Assembly (NCBI GenBank): GCA_964351865.1
Contig: CAYGPJ010000058.1
Span: 1 to 11,974 of the forward strand
DNA from: JBCDJI01 sp964351865
GTDB taxonomy: Bacteria; Verrucomicrobiota; Verrucomicrobiia; Methylacidiphilales; JBCBYL01
Direction of reading: 5' to 3'
Length of the DNA: 11,974 nucleotides
The notes beneath the pieces were generated by a model. That model did not search any database, was not told where the DNA came from, and saw nothing but the letters and a program-made list of their open reading frames with translations. Positions 1-7,400 of this stretch are shown piece by piece; positions within the stretch are counted from its first letter, which is position 1; each line of letters starts with the position of its first letter. The position numbers and the translations under genes were made by a program.

Positions 1-53
1 GGTCAGACCCCTTCTTCCTCCTCGCTTTGCTGTGGCGGAAAAGGGGTCTGACC
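1..53. repeat. TCAGACCCC-type palindromic repeat (REP-like), copy 1
   Basis: A perfect 13-bp inverted repeat: GGTCAGACCCCTT at 1-13 pairs with AAGGGGTCTGACC at 41-53, around a 27-nt loop. The right arm continues into CCCC, so the left arm may extend beyond the window edge. A second hairpin with the same GTCAGACCC core but a different loop lies at 10512-10558. The conserved arms and variable loop suggest a dispersed repeat rather than a terminator, since no T-tract follows. Confidence 0.8.
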
Positions 54-245
54 CCGGCCGCATGGAAAGGTCGGGAAAAGTATTTCACTCAATGATTGAG
101 TTCGCTTTAGAATCGTTCATATTTCTTACACCATAAGCGCATGAAAAAATTACTGGCAACTCGCAATCCGCACGTTAGTCCCGCCCCCAACGGGTGTCGG
201 GAATCAGCAACACACACCGGTAGTGACCGGAGTGTCACTTAAGAT
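54..245. other. 5' non-coding region with small hairpins
   Basis: No gene is visible here. It holds a short perfect hairpin at 87-101 (ACTCAA, loop TGA, TTGAGT), a partial reversed copy of the argS-type palindromic element at 177-210, and a 6-bp hairpin at 222-239 (AGTGAC/GTCACT) whose loop carries GGAG just before the ATG at 246. The 12-mer AAGGTCGGGAAA at 67-78 recurs at 10458-10469, in both cases near a TCAGACCCC hairpin. I found no convincing promoter hexamers. Confidence 0.5.
177..210 (-). repeat. Partial, reversed copy of the argS-type palindromic element
   Basis: Read on the minus strand this segment runs TTGCTGATTCCCGACACCC, then CGTTGGGGGCGGGACT. That matches the first half of the element in argS (8347-8405) and of the two copies upstream of ptsN: the GCTGAT lead, the CCCGACACCC arm with its extra A, and the GGGACT exit. 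The distal GGCC-AGA-GGCC hairpin is not recognisable, so the copy is truncated or decayed, and one stem pair is mismatched. Confidence 0.65.
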
Positions 246-1967
246 ATGGCAGGCATACAGGATATTGTTTATTCGCTGGAGGTGGGGAACCTGCGGCAGT
301 GGTTATTGCGGTTCGGCATTCTGGCGATGCTGGGGGGCTTGGGATTGTTTTATTTTGTGAAGCAATTTAACGGCCTGAAGCACCAGGAGGCGATGGATAT
401 GGCGCAGTTGAGTCGCCAGATTGCGATGGGCGAGGGCTACACGACCAAATTTTTGCGTCCGATTCAGTTGGGAAAAATGAAGCCGAATGAAACGGATCTG
501 ACCCGCTTCCCCGATGTGGTCAACCCGCCGGTGTTTCCTTACGTCAGCGCGATGTTGTTTAAGGTGACCGGAGTCAATTTTGTGGTGGATGCCGAGCGAT
601 TGAGGGATTTTTCGGTGTTCCCGCCCGAACGCATTCTGGTGCTGTTTAATCTGGCGGTGACGATTGCCTCGGTGGTGTTGCTGTATCTGTGGATGCTGCG
701 GTCGTTTGATGCGCGGGTGGCGACGACGGCCTGTATTCTATTTGCGGTGACGGATCTGGTGTGGGCGACGGCGATCTGGGGCTTGAGCAGCACATTAGTG
801 ATGTTCGGGATCTGCCTGATCGGATTTCTGATTAATGAGGCGTTGATTGCGGAGGAAAACGATGCCTTAGGACTGGCTTTTTTCTGGCAGATACTGGCGG
901 CGGTGTGCGTCGGGGTATTGATTCTAACGAATTACACCATGATGGTGCTGTGGCTGCCGTTGATCGGGTTGGGGGTGCTGGCGTTTCACCAGCGGATGAG
1001 GATGACGGCAGTGGCGGTGGTGCTGCCGTTATTGATCGTGGCGCCGTGGTTGTATCGTAACTTTGAATTAACGGGACATCCGTTCGGATACTCATGGGTG
1101 CAGATTTTTACCGATAACGGACGGTATGCGGGTAATTCGCTGTGGCGTGTTTATGATTTAGGATCAGCCAGTCCCGGCGGGCTTAAGCCGTTGCTAAGAG
1201 CGATTTCGTTAGGGGTGTCGCATATTCTGGAGAATATGGGATCCTATATGGGAGGACTGATACCGGTCGGCTTAGGGTTGGCGGGATGTTTTCACATGTT
1301 CCGGCGACACCGCAGTCAGGCCTCGCGCTGGTTCTGGATGGCGGTTTTTCTACTGTTGATTGTCTTTAACGGGGCGCTGGTTAAGGAAAGTGATGCGGCA
1401 GATGTGGCCGGATTGAATCTGATGGTGACCTTGCTGCCGGTGTGTTGTGGCTTCGGGGCGGCGTTTGCCTTTATCCTGTTTGACCGACTGCGACTGCCCT
1501 CGATGATTTTAGTCTATCCGCTGGTGGGCATCCTGTGCCTGATGCAGGCATCGCCGATGGCGCTGAGAATCCTGCAGAAGCCGGCGCCGCCTTTCGCCTA
1601 TCCTCCTTATTTTCCACCAATATTGTTTCTAACGAAAAACTGGATTGAGCCGGAAGAAGTGATGAGTTCAGACATTCCCTGGGCGGTGGCCTGGTATTCC
1701 CAGCGGATGTGTGTGTGGTTGCCGACGAAAAAAGATGAATTTTTTGCGTTGAGTGATTTTAAAATTAAGATTGTAGCGATGCTGTTGACCCCGGAGAGTC
1801 AAAAAGGTAGTCTCTTCACTGATATCGAGAGTGGAGAATTTGCTGAATGGTCGGGCATCATTACGCGCCGAGATTTTAAAGATCTGCCACTGCCTTCGGT
1901 AACGGTTTTGCCACCGAACAAAGATGATTATTTATTTATGGCGGATCGACCGAGATGGAAGGAATAG
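246..1967 (+). CDS. Multi-pass membrane glycosyltransferase, GT-C / GT39-like
   Basis: A 573-residue membrane protein with about ten hydrophobic segments: one near 20-38, a cluster from about 130 to 272, and more at about 337-352, 363-380, 390-414 and 416-438. A hydrophilic C-terminal domain of about 130 residues follows. The first large loop, after segment 1, contains acidic residues E48 and D51 followed by ARxIAxGEGY-like sequence (about 55-65). This resembles the acidic loop of GT-C enzymes such as ArnT and PMT (GT39), which take sugars from polyprenyl-phosphate donors on the periplasmic face. The start is fixed by an in-frame TAA at 240-242 immediately upstream; the only SD-like sequence, GGAG at 229-232, is too far away to be convincing. 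Its position beside an export module suggests a role in envelope polysaccharide synthesis or glycan modification. Family assignment is by overall pattern, and the substrate is unknown. Confidence 0.7.
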   Translation: MAGIQDIVYSLEVGNLRQWLLRFGILAMLGGLGLFYFVKQFNGLKHQEAMDMAQLSRQIAMGEGYTTKFLRPIQLGKMKPNETDLTRFPDVVNPPVFPYVSAMLFKVTGVNFVVDAERLRDFSVFPPERILVLFNLAVTIASVVLLYLWMLRSFDARVATTACILFAVTDLVWATAIWGLSSTLVMFGICLIGFLINEALIAEENDALGLAFFWQILAAVCVGVLILTNYTMMVLWLPLIGLGVLAFHQRMRMTAVAVVLPLLIVAPWLYRNFELTGHPFGYSWVQIFTDNGRYAGNSLWRVYDLGSASPGGLKPLLRAISLGVSHILENMGSYMGGLIPVGLGLAGCFHMFRRHRSQASRWFWMAVFLLLIVFNGALVKESDAADVAGLNLMVTLLPVCCGFGAAFAFILFDRLRLPSMILVYPLVGILCLMQASPMALRILQKPAPPFAYPPYFPPILFLTKNWIEPEEVMSSDIPWAVAWYSQRMCVWLPTKKDEFFALSDFKIKIVAMLLTPESQKGSLFTDIESGEFAEWSGIITRRDFKDLPLPSVTVLPPNKDDYLFMADRPRWKE

Positions 1968-2066
1968 GAAGTGTGGAGTGATGAGTGGGTATTAAATTAT
2001 CTTTAATCACATAATTACTATTTTTAATGCTTCTCTATTAGCGAGTTACGATATATTAAATTATTT

Positions 2067-2095
2067 TTGACATCTTTACACCTGATGCCTAGAAA
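2067..2095 (+). promoter_or_regulatory. Candidate sigma70-like promoter before the beta-barrel gene
   Basis: A perfect TTGACA at 2067-2072 is followed after 17 nt by TAGAAA at 2090-2095 (4 of 6 matches to TATAAT), within an AT-rich 140-nt gap. Initiation would fall about six bases before the ATG at 2108, giving an almost leaderless transcript. That is possible given the lack of Shine-Dalgarno sequences elsewhere, but it also lowers confidence. Confidence 0.35.
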
Positions 2096-2107
2096 AGAGA
2101 TACTGTT

Positions 2108-3337
2108 ATGACGAATCTAAATTGTCTTTTACGCGTGCTGCTCAAACCCTCTGCGTTGTTGGGAATCTGTCTGTTATTGCCGCAAATGCTCAGTGAGGGT
2201 AATGCCCAGAATCTGGAAAGAGCGGGCCAGACAAGTGCTGAGAAGCCGTTCATTATCAACATGTCGGTGCGCGGGGAATATGACAGTAATGTGAATACGG
2301 CGGTGGACGGTCAGAAAGATGGAGCCTTCATCATCAATCTGCAACCATCAGTCACGTTTACAAAAAATTTAGACAACACGCAAATCGAAGGGGGCTACAC
2401 TTTTGGTTTCAAGCAATATTTCGGGCGACAGGGCAATGACGAAGAAGATTTCTCGCATACCTTTCAGGGACGTATCAATCATCGCTTCAACGAACGCTTC
2501 ACCGTTGGGGTGTCAGAGCGCTTCAGTTTTGCGCAGGAAGATTCGCTGAGCCAAGGGGGTATTCAGCGACGGGTCGGGGGCGACCGGATTCGCAACAACT
2601 TCGGATTAACCGGCAACTATGACTGGACCGAACGCTTTTCGACTTTGACGCAATACAACAATGAATACCTGCATTATCTCAACAGGCCGGCTTCGACAGT
2701 TAACAACTATTTGAGTCATGAAGTTTCCCAGCAGTTCCGCTTTCTGGCTACTGCCAAAACGACACCTTTTGCGAATTACGTGTATAAAACCACTGATTAC
2801 GAGAACATCGCCCGAGATCGGGATGAGCACCGGGCATTAGTGGGTGTGGATCATCAACTGTTGGAAAACTGGGTGGTAAGTGCGCAGGCAGGTGCCGAGT
2901 TTACTTTTTTCGACAACAGTCGCTTCAATGACACTATCGGGCCTTATGCCAATGTCGGCACGGTCTGGAATTATGACGACAAATCGAACGTGAATGCCAG
3001 CTACACCTACGGCACGTCGAATACCGACAACGGTAACTTTTCCTCTTCTCTGTCGCATTCGTTTAATGGAGGCATTACGCATTTCTTCACTGAAAAGTTC
3101 AGTATGGGGGCCTTAGGTCGCTACCAGCTGGCCGAATTTGATACGTCGCAGGGATTTGCAGCAGCCACCAGTGATGTGACTGAGCATACGTTATCGGTAG
3201 GCGTGAATGCGCGATACGAGATCACCAACTATCTGTCAGCGGATGTGGGCTACACTTACACGGAAGTCATCTCGGATGCCAATAACCGTGAGTATGATCG
3301 CAACCAAGTCTACATCGGTATCAGCGGCTCTTATTAA
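2108..3337 (+). CDS. Outer-membrane beta-barrel protein, BBP2-like, of the exopolysaccharide cluster
   Basis: A 409-residue protein with an N-terminal signal peptide (hydrophobic core about 8-27, likely signal peptidase I cleavage after about residue 33 in the EGNAQN stretch). The rest alternates polar and aromatic/hydrophobic residues as in transmembrane beta-strands, with many Tyr, Asn and Asp, and ends in an aromatic residue (GISGSY), as outer-membrane barrels usually do. The YDSNV motif at 58-62, just after the mature N-terminus, is typical of the putative beta-barrel porin 2 group found in exosortase/PEP-CTERM-type polysaccharide loci. It is followed after 65 nt by the Wzc-like gene and then the Wza-like gene. 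In this context it could be the outer-membrane exit pore for the polymer, which is an inference. Only a weak GAGA-like sequence precedes the ATG. Confidence 0.75.
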   Translation: MTNLNCLLRVLLKPSALLGICLLLPQMLSEGNAQNLERAGQTSAEKPFIINMSVRGEYDSNVNTAVDGQKDGAFIINLQPSVTFTKNLDNTQIEGGYTFGFKQYFGRQGNDEEDFSHTFQGRINHRFNERFTVGVSERFSFAQEDSLSQGGIQRRVGGDRIRNNFGLTGNYDWTERFSTLTQYNNEYLHYLNRPASTVNNYLSHEVSQQFRFLATAKTTPFANYVYKTTDYENIARDRDEHRALVGVDHQLLENWVVSAQAGAEFTFFDNSRFNDTIGPYANVGTVWNYDDKSNVNASYTYGTSNTDNGNFSSSLSHSFNGGITHFFTEKFSMGALGRYQLAEFDTSQGFAAATSDVTEHTLSVGVNARYEITNYLSADVGYTYTEVISDANNREYDRNQVYIGISGSY

Positions 3338-3402
3338 GCGAGCCGTTGAATTTGACTGATTCCTCCGCTTTACTTTTACGCCTGTATAGACAATAATGTT
3401 AC

Positions 3403-5604
3403 ATGTCTGAAGGAACTGAGTCCAACCTGCATTTCACTGATTATTGGCGGGTCGTAAAAAACAGATGGCCGATCATCATTACCATCTTTGTGCTGGTCGT
3501 TACCACGGCCTATTTTTATTCCAAATCGCTGGATAAAGTATATTCCTCATCGGCGGTGGTTAAGGTCGATAAGGAAAACCCCGATATCTCGGTATTTTCG
3601 CAATCCTTTGACCAATTTGACGCCATTTTCTTTCAGACTGAGTTTGAGTTGATTCAATCCAAGAAGGTGCTGTATCCGGTGATTGATCAGTTAAAGCTGT
3701 GGGAACGCTGGGCGGACCGGTACGGCATGGAGCCGGAGGTGCTGAAGGAAAAGAAAAACATCCTATACAATGCGCTGGCCAAAGGGTCGCTGAATGTACA
3801 GCCCTATCGAAATACCAAGCTGATTGAGATCATTTCATACAGTACGGATCCGAATGAAGCGACATTGATCGCCAACACGGTGGCGCAAGCCTATGAAGAT
3901 TACCGGATGAACGAAATCAAACGCAAAAGCGAATCCGGGTTAGGGGCCTTGCGGGAAGAGGTAGAGAAACAGAAGCGGGAAGTCAAAGTAGCTGATGAAA
4001 AAGTTAAAACATTGCGTAAAGAACTCAACATTGACACGCTAGGAGCATCTCGCAGCGCACAGTCGCAAACGCTGCAAGACATCACGCTGCAGCGCAAAGA
4101 TGAAATGCTGAGCATGGCGCGATCAGATGCGCTGGCACGTAAAGTCCGCCTGGAAAAAGTTGAAAAATTAACGGTTGAGCAGCTGGAAACGGTGCTGCCA
4201 TCGCTGCAGTTGGAAGATTCGACCATTACCCAGCTGAAGCAAAATTATCTGGCATCGCAGACCTACCTGGCATCGCTGCAAAAAGAAGGTTTAGGAGAAT
4301 CCCACCCCAGAATGCAGGCGGCAATCGCGACGACACTCAAATATCGGGATCAGTTAAATAAGCTGATCGCGGGGATTCGGCAGGGATTGGAAATTGATTT
4401 GAGTGTCGCCGAAGCTCGAGTGGACAGTCTCGCGGCTGAACTCGAGTTGTTACGTCAGACCAATCAGACTGACAAGTCAGAGAAGCTGGCTCCATACGAA
4501 GAGGCCTTACGCGAGCTGGAAACCCAACAGTCATTACTGGAAATTATTCTGGCGCGATTTAAGCAAGAGACGGTGGATTCCAACATCGGGGTGCAACCGG
4601 TAACGGTGATCAGTCCGGCGGAACCTGCTGCCAGACCCTTTAAACCCAACATTGCACTCAATGTGGGATTAAGTGCGGTGGTGGGCTTGGTGCTGGGGGT
4701 ATCACTGGCATTCTTTATCGAGTATCTGGATACCAGTGTTAAGTCGCTGGATGATGTGGAAAAATATCTCCTGACGACAGTGGTCGGGGTGGTGCCTGAA
4801 GGGGTGAACACCTTAAATCTGGAGGGGCCGGATTCCCCTAATGCGGAAGCCTACCGAATCCTGCGGGCAAAAATTGACCTGCAAGCCAAAGAGGGTGGCG
4901 CACATACCGTTACCGTGGTGAGTGGCGGACCGGGCGAAGGGAAATCCACGACTCTGTTTAATCTGGCTTACGTTTGTGCCTATTCCGGGATCAATACGCT
5001 GGTCATTGATACCGATTTCCGCAGGCATTCGGTCAATACGATTTTAGGAATTGAAAATGAAGGGGGGTTGGCAGACTTTCTGTTGGGTTATGGCCCGTTG
5101 CACAACTATATCCGCAACACGGATATTCCTAATCTGCAAGTGATCACCTCAGGTAAATTGCCGCCGCAGTGTATGGGCGCGTTGAGTCCGGCGAAACTGA
5201 GTGAAATCGTGGCTACCTTGAAGCCGCATTATGATGTTATTTTCTTTGATTCACCCCCGATTCTGGGAATCAGTGATGCGGCCGTGATTGTGCACGAAGT
5301 CGACAGTACTTTGCTGGTGATTCAACACCGTCGTTATCCACGCAATATTTCCTGGAGAGCGAAGAAAGTGGTGGAAGAGGTGCAGGGAAATCTGGCAGGG
5401 GTAGTGCTGAATAAGGTGCACCTCAAGAGCGATGAATCTTACTATTACTATACCAGCTACTATGGTTATTACGGATACTACCAGACAGGATCGCGACGCG
5501 AGGCGAAGACGCGTGCTAAAGAAAATCAGCGCAAGCTGAAGAAACAACAAAAGAATGTTGAGAAGCAGGAAAAGAATGATGCATCGCAAAGTGACGAATA
5601 TTAA
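3403..5604 (+). CDS. Polysaccharide co-polymerase / tyrosine autokinase (Wzc-type)
   Basis: A 733-residue inner-membrane protein with the full Wzc layout. An N-terminal Wzz domain with a transmembrane helix at about 19-39 leads to a long periplasmic coiled coil (about 170-400), a proline-containing PAARPFKPN stretch (408-416) and a second helix (about 417-440). The cytoplasmic BY-kinase follows. Walker A is GGPGEGKST (508-516, K514), the A' motif is VIDTDFRR (534-541), and the B-like motif is IFFDSPP (613-619). The tail holds ten tyrosines between 680 and 693, then a Lys/Arg/Gln-rich end finishing in Tyr733. In this family, cyclic phosphorylation of the tail Tyr cluster controls octamer assembly and polymer length. 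The usual Pro after DxDxRR is replaced by His542. No Shine-Dalgarno precedes the ATG, and no other in-frame start is plausible. It is probably cotranscribed with its neighbours. Confidence 0.92.
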   Translation: MSEGTESNLHFTDYWRVVKNRWPIIITIFVLVVTTAYFYSKSLDKVYSSSAVVKVDKENPDISVFSQSFDQFDAIFFQTEFELIQSKKVLYPVIDQLKLWERWADRYGMEPEVLKEKKNILYNALAKGSLNVQPYRNTKLIEIISYSTDPNEATLIANTVAQAYEDYRMNEIKRKSESGLGALREEVEKQKREVKVADEKVKTLRKELNIDTLGASRSAQSQTLQDITLQRKDEMLSMARSDALARKVRLEKVEKLTVEQLETVLPSLQLEDSTITQLKQNYLASQTYLASLQKEGLGESHPRMQAAIATTLKYRDQLNKLIAGIRQGLEIDLSVAEARVDSLAAELELLRQTNQTDKSEKLAPYEEALRELETQQSLLEIILARFKQETVDSNIGVQPVTVISPAEPAARPFKPNIALNVGLSAVVGLVLGVSLAFFIEYLDTSVKSLDDVEKYLLTTVVGVVPEGVNTLNLEGPDSPNAEAYRILRAKIDLQAKEGGAHTVTVVSGGPGEGKSTTLFNLAYVCAYSGINTLVIDTDFRRHSVNTILGIENEGGLADFLLGYGPLHNYIRNTDIPNLQVITSGKLPPQCMGALSPAKLSEIVATLKPHYDVIFFDSPPILGISDAAVIVHEVDSTLLVIQHRRYPRNISWRAKKVVEEVQGNLAGVVLNKVHLKSDESYYYYTSYYGYYGYYQTGSRREAKTRAKENQRKLKKQQKNVEKQEKNDASQSDEY

Positions 5605-6220
5605 AAACCTACCGCAGCGATTGCTGCCCTTGCTGCTGATCGTGTTATTATCAGCTTGTGCCGGTGGTTCGGGCCAAAAAACGGACAGTGAAATTGCCCT
5701 TAGAAATGAGGCATCGCAGATCAATACCTACGAGCGGGATGATGTCTTCCGCAAGGGGGATTTTGTGCGAATCGACCTGACGGGAGTGCCGGCTCAAGAT
5801 CAAAGCACCTTTGAGTTAAAGATTGATGAATCGGGCAACATATCGATGCCGCATATTGGATCGATTACCGCGGCGGGGTTGAATTCGGTTTCGCTGAAGG
5901 AAAAGATCGAGATCATGTACAAAATGGCACAGATCTACAACAACCCGAACGTCTCCATCACCAGCCAGCAGGCTCGCTTTGTTTCGGTGAGTGGAGAAGT
6001 GCGCGCGCCGCAGCGCATATATCATGCGAAGGATCTGACTGCGCTGGGAGCGATTGCGACTTGTGGTGGATTTACGGATTTTTCAGATCGGCGACGCGTC
6101 AAACTCCTGCGGGACGGACAGGTGATTGAATTCAATGCGAACGAGATGATTGAAGATCCGAGTAAGGATATCTCACTGCTGCCTGAAGATATTATTCAGG
6201 TGGATAAGAGTATTTTCTAG
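5576..6220 (+). CDS. Polysaccharide export lipoprotein, short Wza-like (OPX) protein
   Basis: An outer-membrane polysaccharide export protein. Its N-terminus is basic, then hydrophobic, ending in the lipobox LSAC; the lipidated Cys is residue 28 from this start. A Poly_export/SLBB-type domain follows: DVFRKGDFVRIDL, then an ESGNISMPHIG stretch, then VSGEVRAPQRI and a second SLBB-like repeat ending LLPEDIIQVDKSIF. At 214 residues it is far shorter than E. coli Wza (about 380) and lacks the C-terminal part that forms the amphipathic helical barrel. Three in-frame ATGs exist (5555, 5576, 5579). I chose 5576 because AGGA at 5567-5570 is well spaced for 5576 or 5579, the only good Shine-Dalgarno in the window; the 5555 start would add seven residues. 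The gene overlaps the 3' end of the kinase gene, implying cotranscription and probably translational coupling. Confidence 0.88.
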   Translation: MMHRKVTNIKNLPQRLLPLLLIVLLSACAGGSGQKTDSEIALRNEASQINTYERDDVFRKGDFVRIDLTGVPAQDQSTFELKIDESGNISMPHIGSITAAGLNSVSLKEKIEIMYKMAQIYNNPNVSITSQQARFVSVSGEVRAPQRIYHAKDLTALGAIATCGGFTDFSDRRRVKLLRDGQVIEFNANEMIEDPSKDISLLPEDIIQVDKSIF

Positions 6221-6323
6221 AACCACGGAGTAGCCAGTCATGTGTGGCGTGACATGAATCTTTATCGGGATGGTATCTGGACTGTTTCTGAAAACATGTA
6301 TTAACACGAGTAAAGGGGAGACC

Positions 6324-6369
6324 ATTGGGGACGGAGGAAAATACTTAAGAATTTTCCTCCGTCCCCAAT
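6324..6369. repeat. GGGACGGAGG-type palindromic repeat, copy 1
   Basis: A perfect 19-bp inverted repeat (6324-6342 with 6351-6369) around an 8-nt loop, ACTTAAGA. The arm core GGGGACGGAGGA is shared with the 44-nt palindrome at 7401-7444 and a half-site at 11523-11532, while the bases near the loop differ. No T-tract follows on either strand, so it is better explained as a dispersed REP-like element than as an intrinsic terminator, although it could still stop or stabilise the exopolysaccharide transcript. Confidence 0.85.
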
Positions 6370-6480
6370 TATTCAGTGTTTCGAGGCCGGGATGGAAGTT
6401 GGCGAGAATCAATCCCTACATTTTTAAACATAACTCGGCAATACTCTAACTTGGGAATGGCCAAAGTCATGGTATCTTGG

Positions 6481-6508
6481 TTGATCAATAACGCTTTCAA
6501 AATAAAAT
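6481..6508 (+). promoter_or_regulatory. Candidate nadD promoter
   Basis: TTGATC at 6481-6486 (4 of 6 matches to the -35 consensus) is followed after 16 nt by TAAAAT at 6503-6508 (5 of 6 matches to the -10). Initiation would fall near 6515, about 12 nt before the ATG at 6527, leaving a very short leader without a Shine-Dalgarno. Confidence 0.4.
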
Positions 6509-6526
6509 AGCGCTAATTGCTTTCAG

Positions 6527-7117
6527 ATGGAACTAACTACTGTGCCTGAATTTAAACGTATCGGATTGTTTGGAGGATCATTTGATCCCCCGCATCTTGC
6601 CCATGTTCAGGTGGCTCAAATGGCCTATGAACATCTGAGTTTGGAGCGTGTCTGCTTCATCCCCTGTCGGCAATCGCCACACAAACAGGACTTCGAGCCC
6701 GCATCTGCTAGGGAGCGCTGGATGATGTTGCAAGCGGCCTGCTCGGAAATGGCCGCGGCTGAGGTGATAGACCTGGAATTGCAACGCGAGGGGCTCTCAT
6801 ATTCGATCGATACGGTGATGGAATTGCAGCAGCAGTATCCTGCGGCGCAACTTTATTGGATCATGGGTTCGGATCAGTGGGAGGTGCTGGACAGCTGGTA
6901 CCGGGCGACTGAGTTAGCTGAGCTATTGGAGTTTATTGTTTTCCCTCGTCCGAATAAGCCGCTACCACAGGCCGGTAAGGTTTTGCATGTGATTGATGCC
7001 AGTTTTGACATTTCATCGAGTCGCATCCGAGCAGCGATCCAGCAAGGGGAGGATGTGGGTGAATGGCTGCATGCGGATGTGCAGGCATACATCAGGGAAA
7101 AGGGGTTGTATCAGTAG
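6527..7117 (+). CDS. nadD: Nicotinate-mononucleotide adenylyltransferase
   Basis: The 196-residue product has the length and motifs of NadD, which joins ATP and nicotinate mononucleotide to make deamido-NAD+ in NAD biosynthesis in the cytoplasm. The N-terminal nucleotidyltransferase signature is GLFGGSFDPPHLAH at 13-26, with H23 and H26 as the (H/T)xGH-type catalytic histidines; Ala25 stands where Gly is commonest. The central IMGSDQW (about 112-118) and the C-terminal ISSSRIR motif (162-168) complete the fold. No Shine-Dalgarno precedes the ATG. The gene is flanked by two GGGACGGAGG-type palindromes (6324-6369 and 7401-7444). In many bacteria nadD lies next to and in line with rsfS; here rsfS is the next gene but convergent, separated by a 493-nt repeat field. 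Confidence 0.95.
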   Translation: MELTTVPEFKRIGLFGGSFDPPHLAHVQVAQMAYEHLSLERVCFIPCRQSPHKQDFEPASARERWMMLQAACSEMAAAEVIDLELQREGLSYSIDTVMELQQQYPAAQLYWIMGSDQWEVLDSWYRATELAELLEFIVFPRPNKPLPQAGKVLHVIDASFDISSSRIRAAIQQGEDVGEWLHADVQAYIREKGLYQ

Positions 7118-7209
7118 CTTTTGGAGAGGAGTCGTGGATGCGGGATACTAGATTTTCCCCGTGTAGGGTAATAATATTCATAGGATTTCTCGTAGACTCA
7201 CGATTTAAT

Positions 7210-7260
7210 CGGAGATCTCTCGCGAATCCTTTCGGAGATCTCTCGCGAATCCTTTCGGAG
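7210..7260. repeat. 23-bp tandem repeat, 2.2 copies
   Basis: Two exact 23-nt units at 7210-7232 and 7233-7255, each beginning CGGAGATCTCTCGCG and ending AATCCTTT, are followed by the first five bases (CGGAG) of a third. The unit contains the palindromes GAGATCTC and TCGCGA. It may be a slippage product; the exact identity of the copies points to recent duplication. Confidence 0.85.
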
Positions 7261-7282
7261 TTACCGCGACATCAGCTTTAGG

Positions 7283-7336
7283 GCGGCAAATGAATTGCGA
7301 AATGCTCTAGTAGACTGTGCCACGAGATATGGCGGG
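7283..7336 (+). repeat. Diverged 54-nt direct repeat, copy 1
   Basis: This copy begins GCGGCAA and contains GCTCTAGTAGAC at 7304-7315. It matches 7458-7511 without gaps at 39 of 54 positions, and at 28 of 33 over the last 33 nt. The gap-free alignment over non-coding sequence suggests either an old duplication or a constrained element. Confidence 0.7.
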
Positions 7337-7368
7337 TCGACTGACCTGCCCGGTTGATTAGAGCATTT
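7300..7368. repeat. Long-range inverted repeat with inner hairpin
   Basis: AAATGCTCTA at 7300-7309 is exactly complementary to TAGAGCATTT at 7359-7368. Between them GGCGGGTC (7331-7338) pairs with GACCTGCC (7343-7350) around the loop GACT, with one G-U pair if transcribed. This gives a nested secondary structure that encloses most of the first 54-nt repeat copy. Confidence 0.6.
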
Positions 7369-7400
7369 AGTATTTAATCTGTCTCATAGGGTGGTCGAAT

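Larger units (their letters stand above)
6221..6526. other. Gene-free gap between the export lipoprotein and nadD
   Basis: No coding sequence is supported in these 306 nt. They contain a weak hairpin at 6238-6257 (TCATGT/ACATGA, 8-nt loop, no T-tract), the strong GGGACGGAGG-type hairpin at 6324-6369, and a candidate nadD promoter at 6481-6508. The rest is AT-rich with no further signal that I can see. Confidence 0.6.

Noticed and set aside
87..101. Perfect small hairpin ACTCAA-TGA-TTGAGT as a terminator or operator
   Set aside because: The stem is only six pairs and AT-rich with no T-tract and no second copy, so there is no support beyond chance.
376..382. Absence of a KMSKS motif in ArgS (protein residues) as a possible defect
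   Set aside because: Most arginyl-tRNA synthetases lack canonical KMSKS; the LKTREGN segment is the normal counterpart.
7063..7281. A 72-residue + strand open frame overlapping the nadD end and the 23-bp tandem repeat
   Set aside because: It starts inside nadD in another frame and its C-terminal half is translated repeat sequence, with no protein-like feature.
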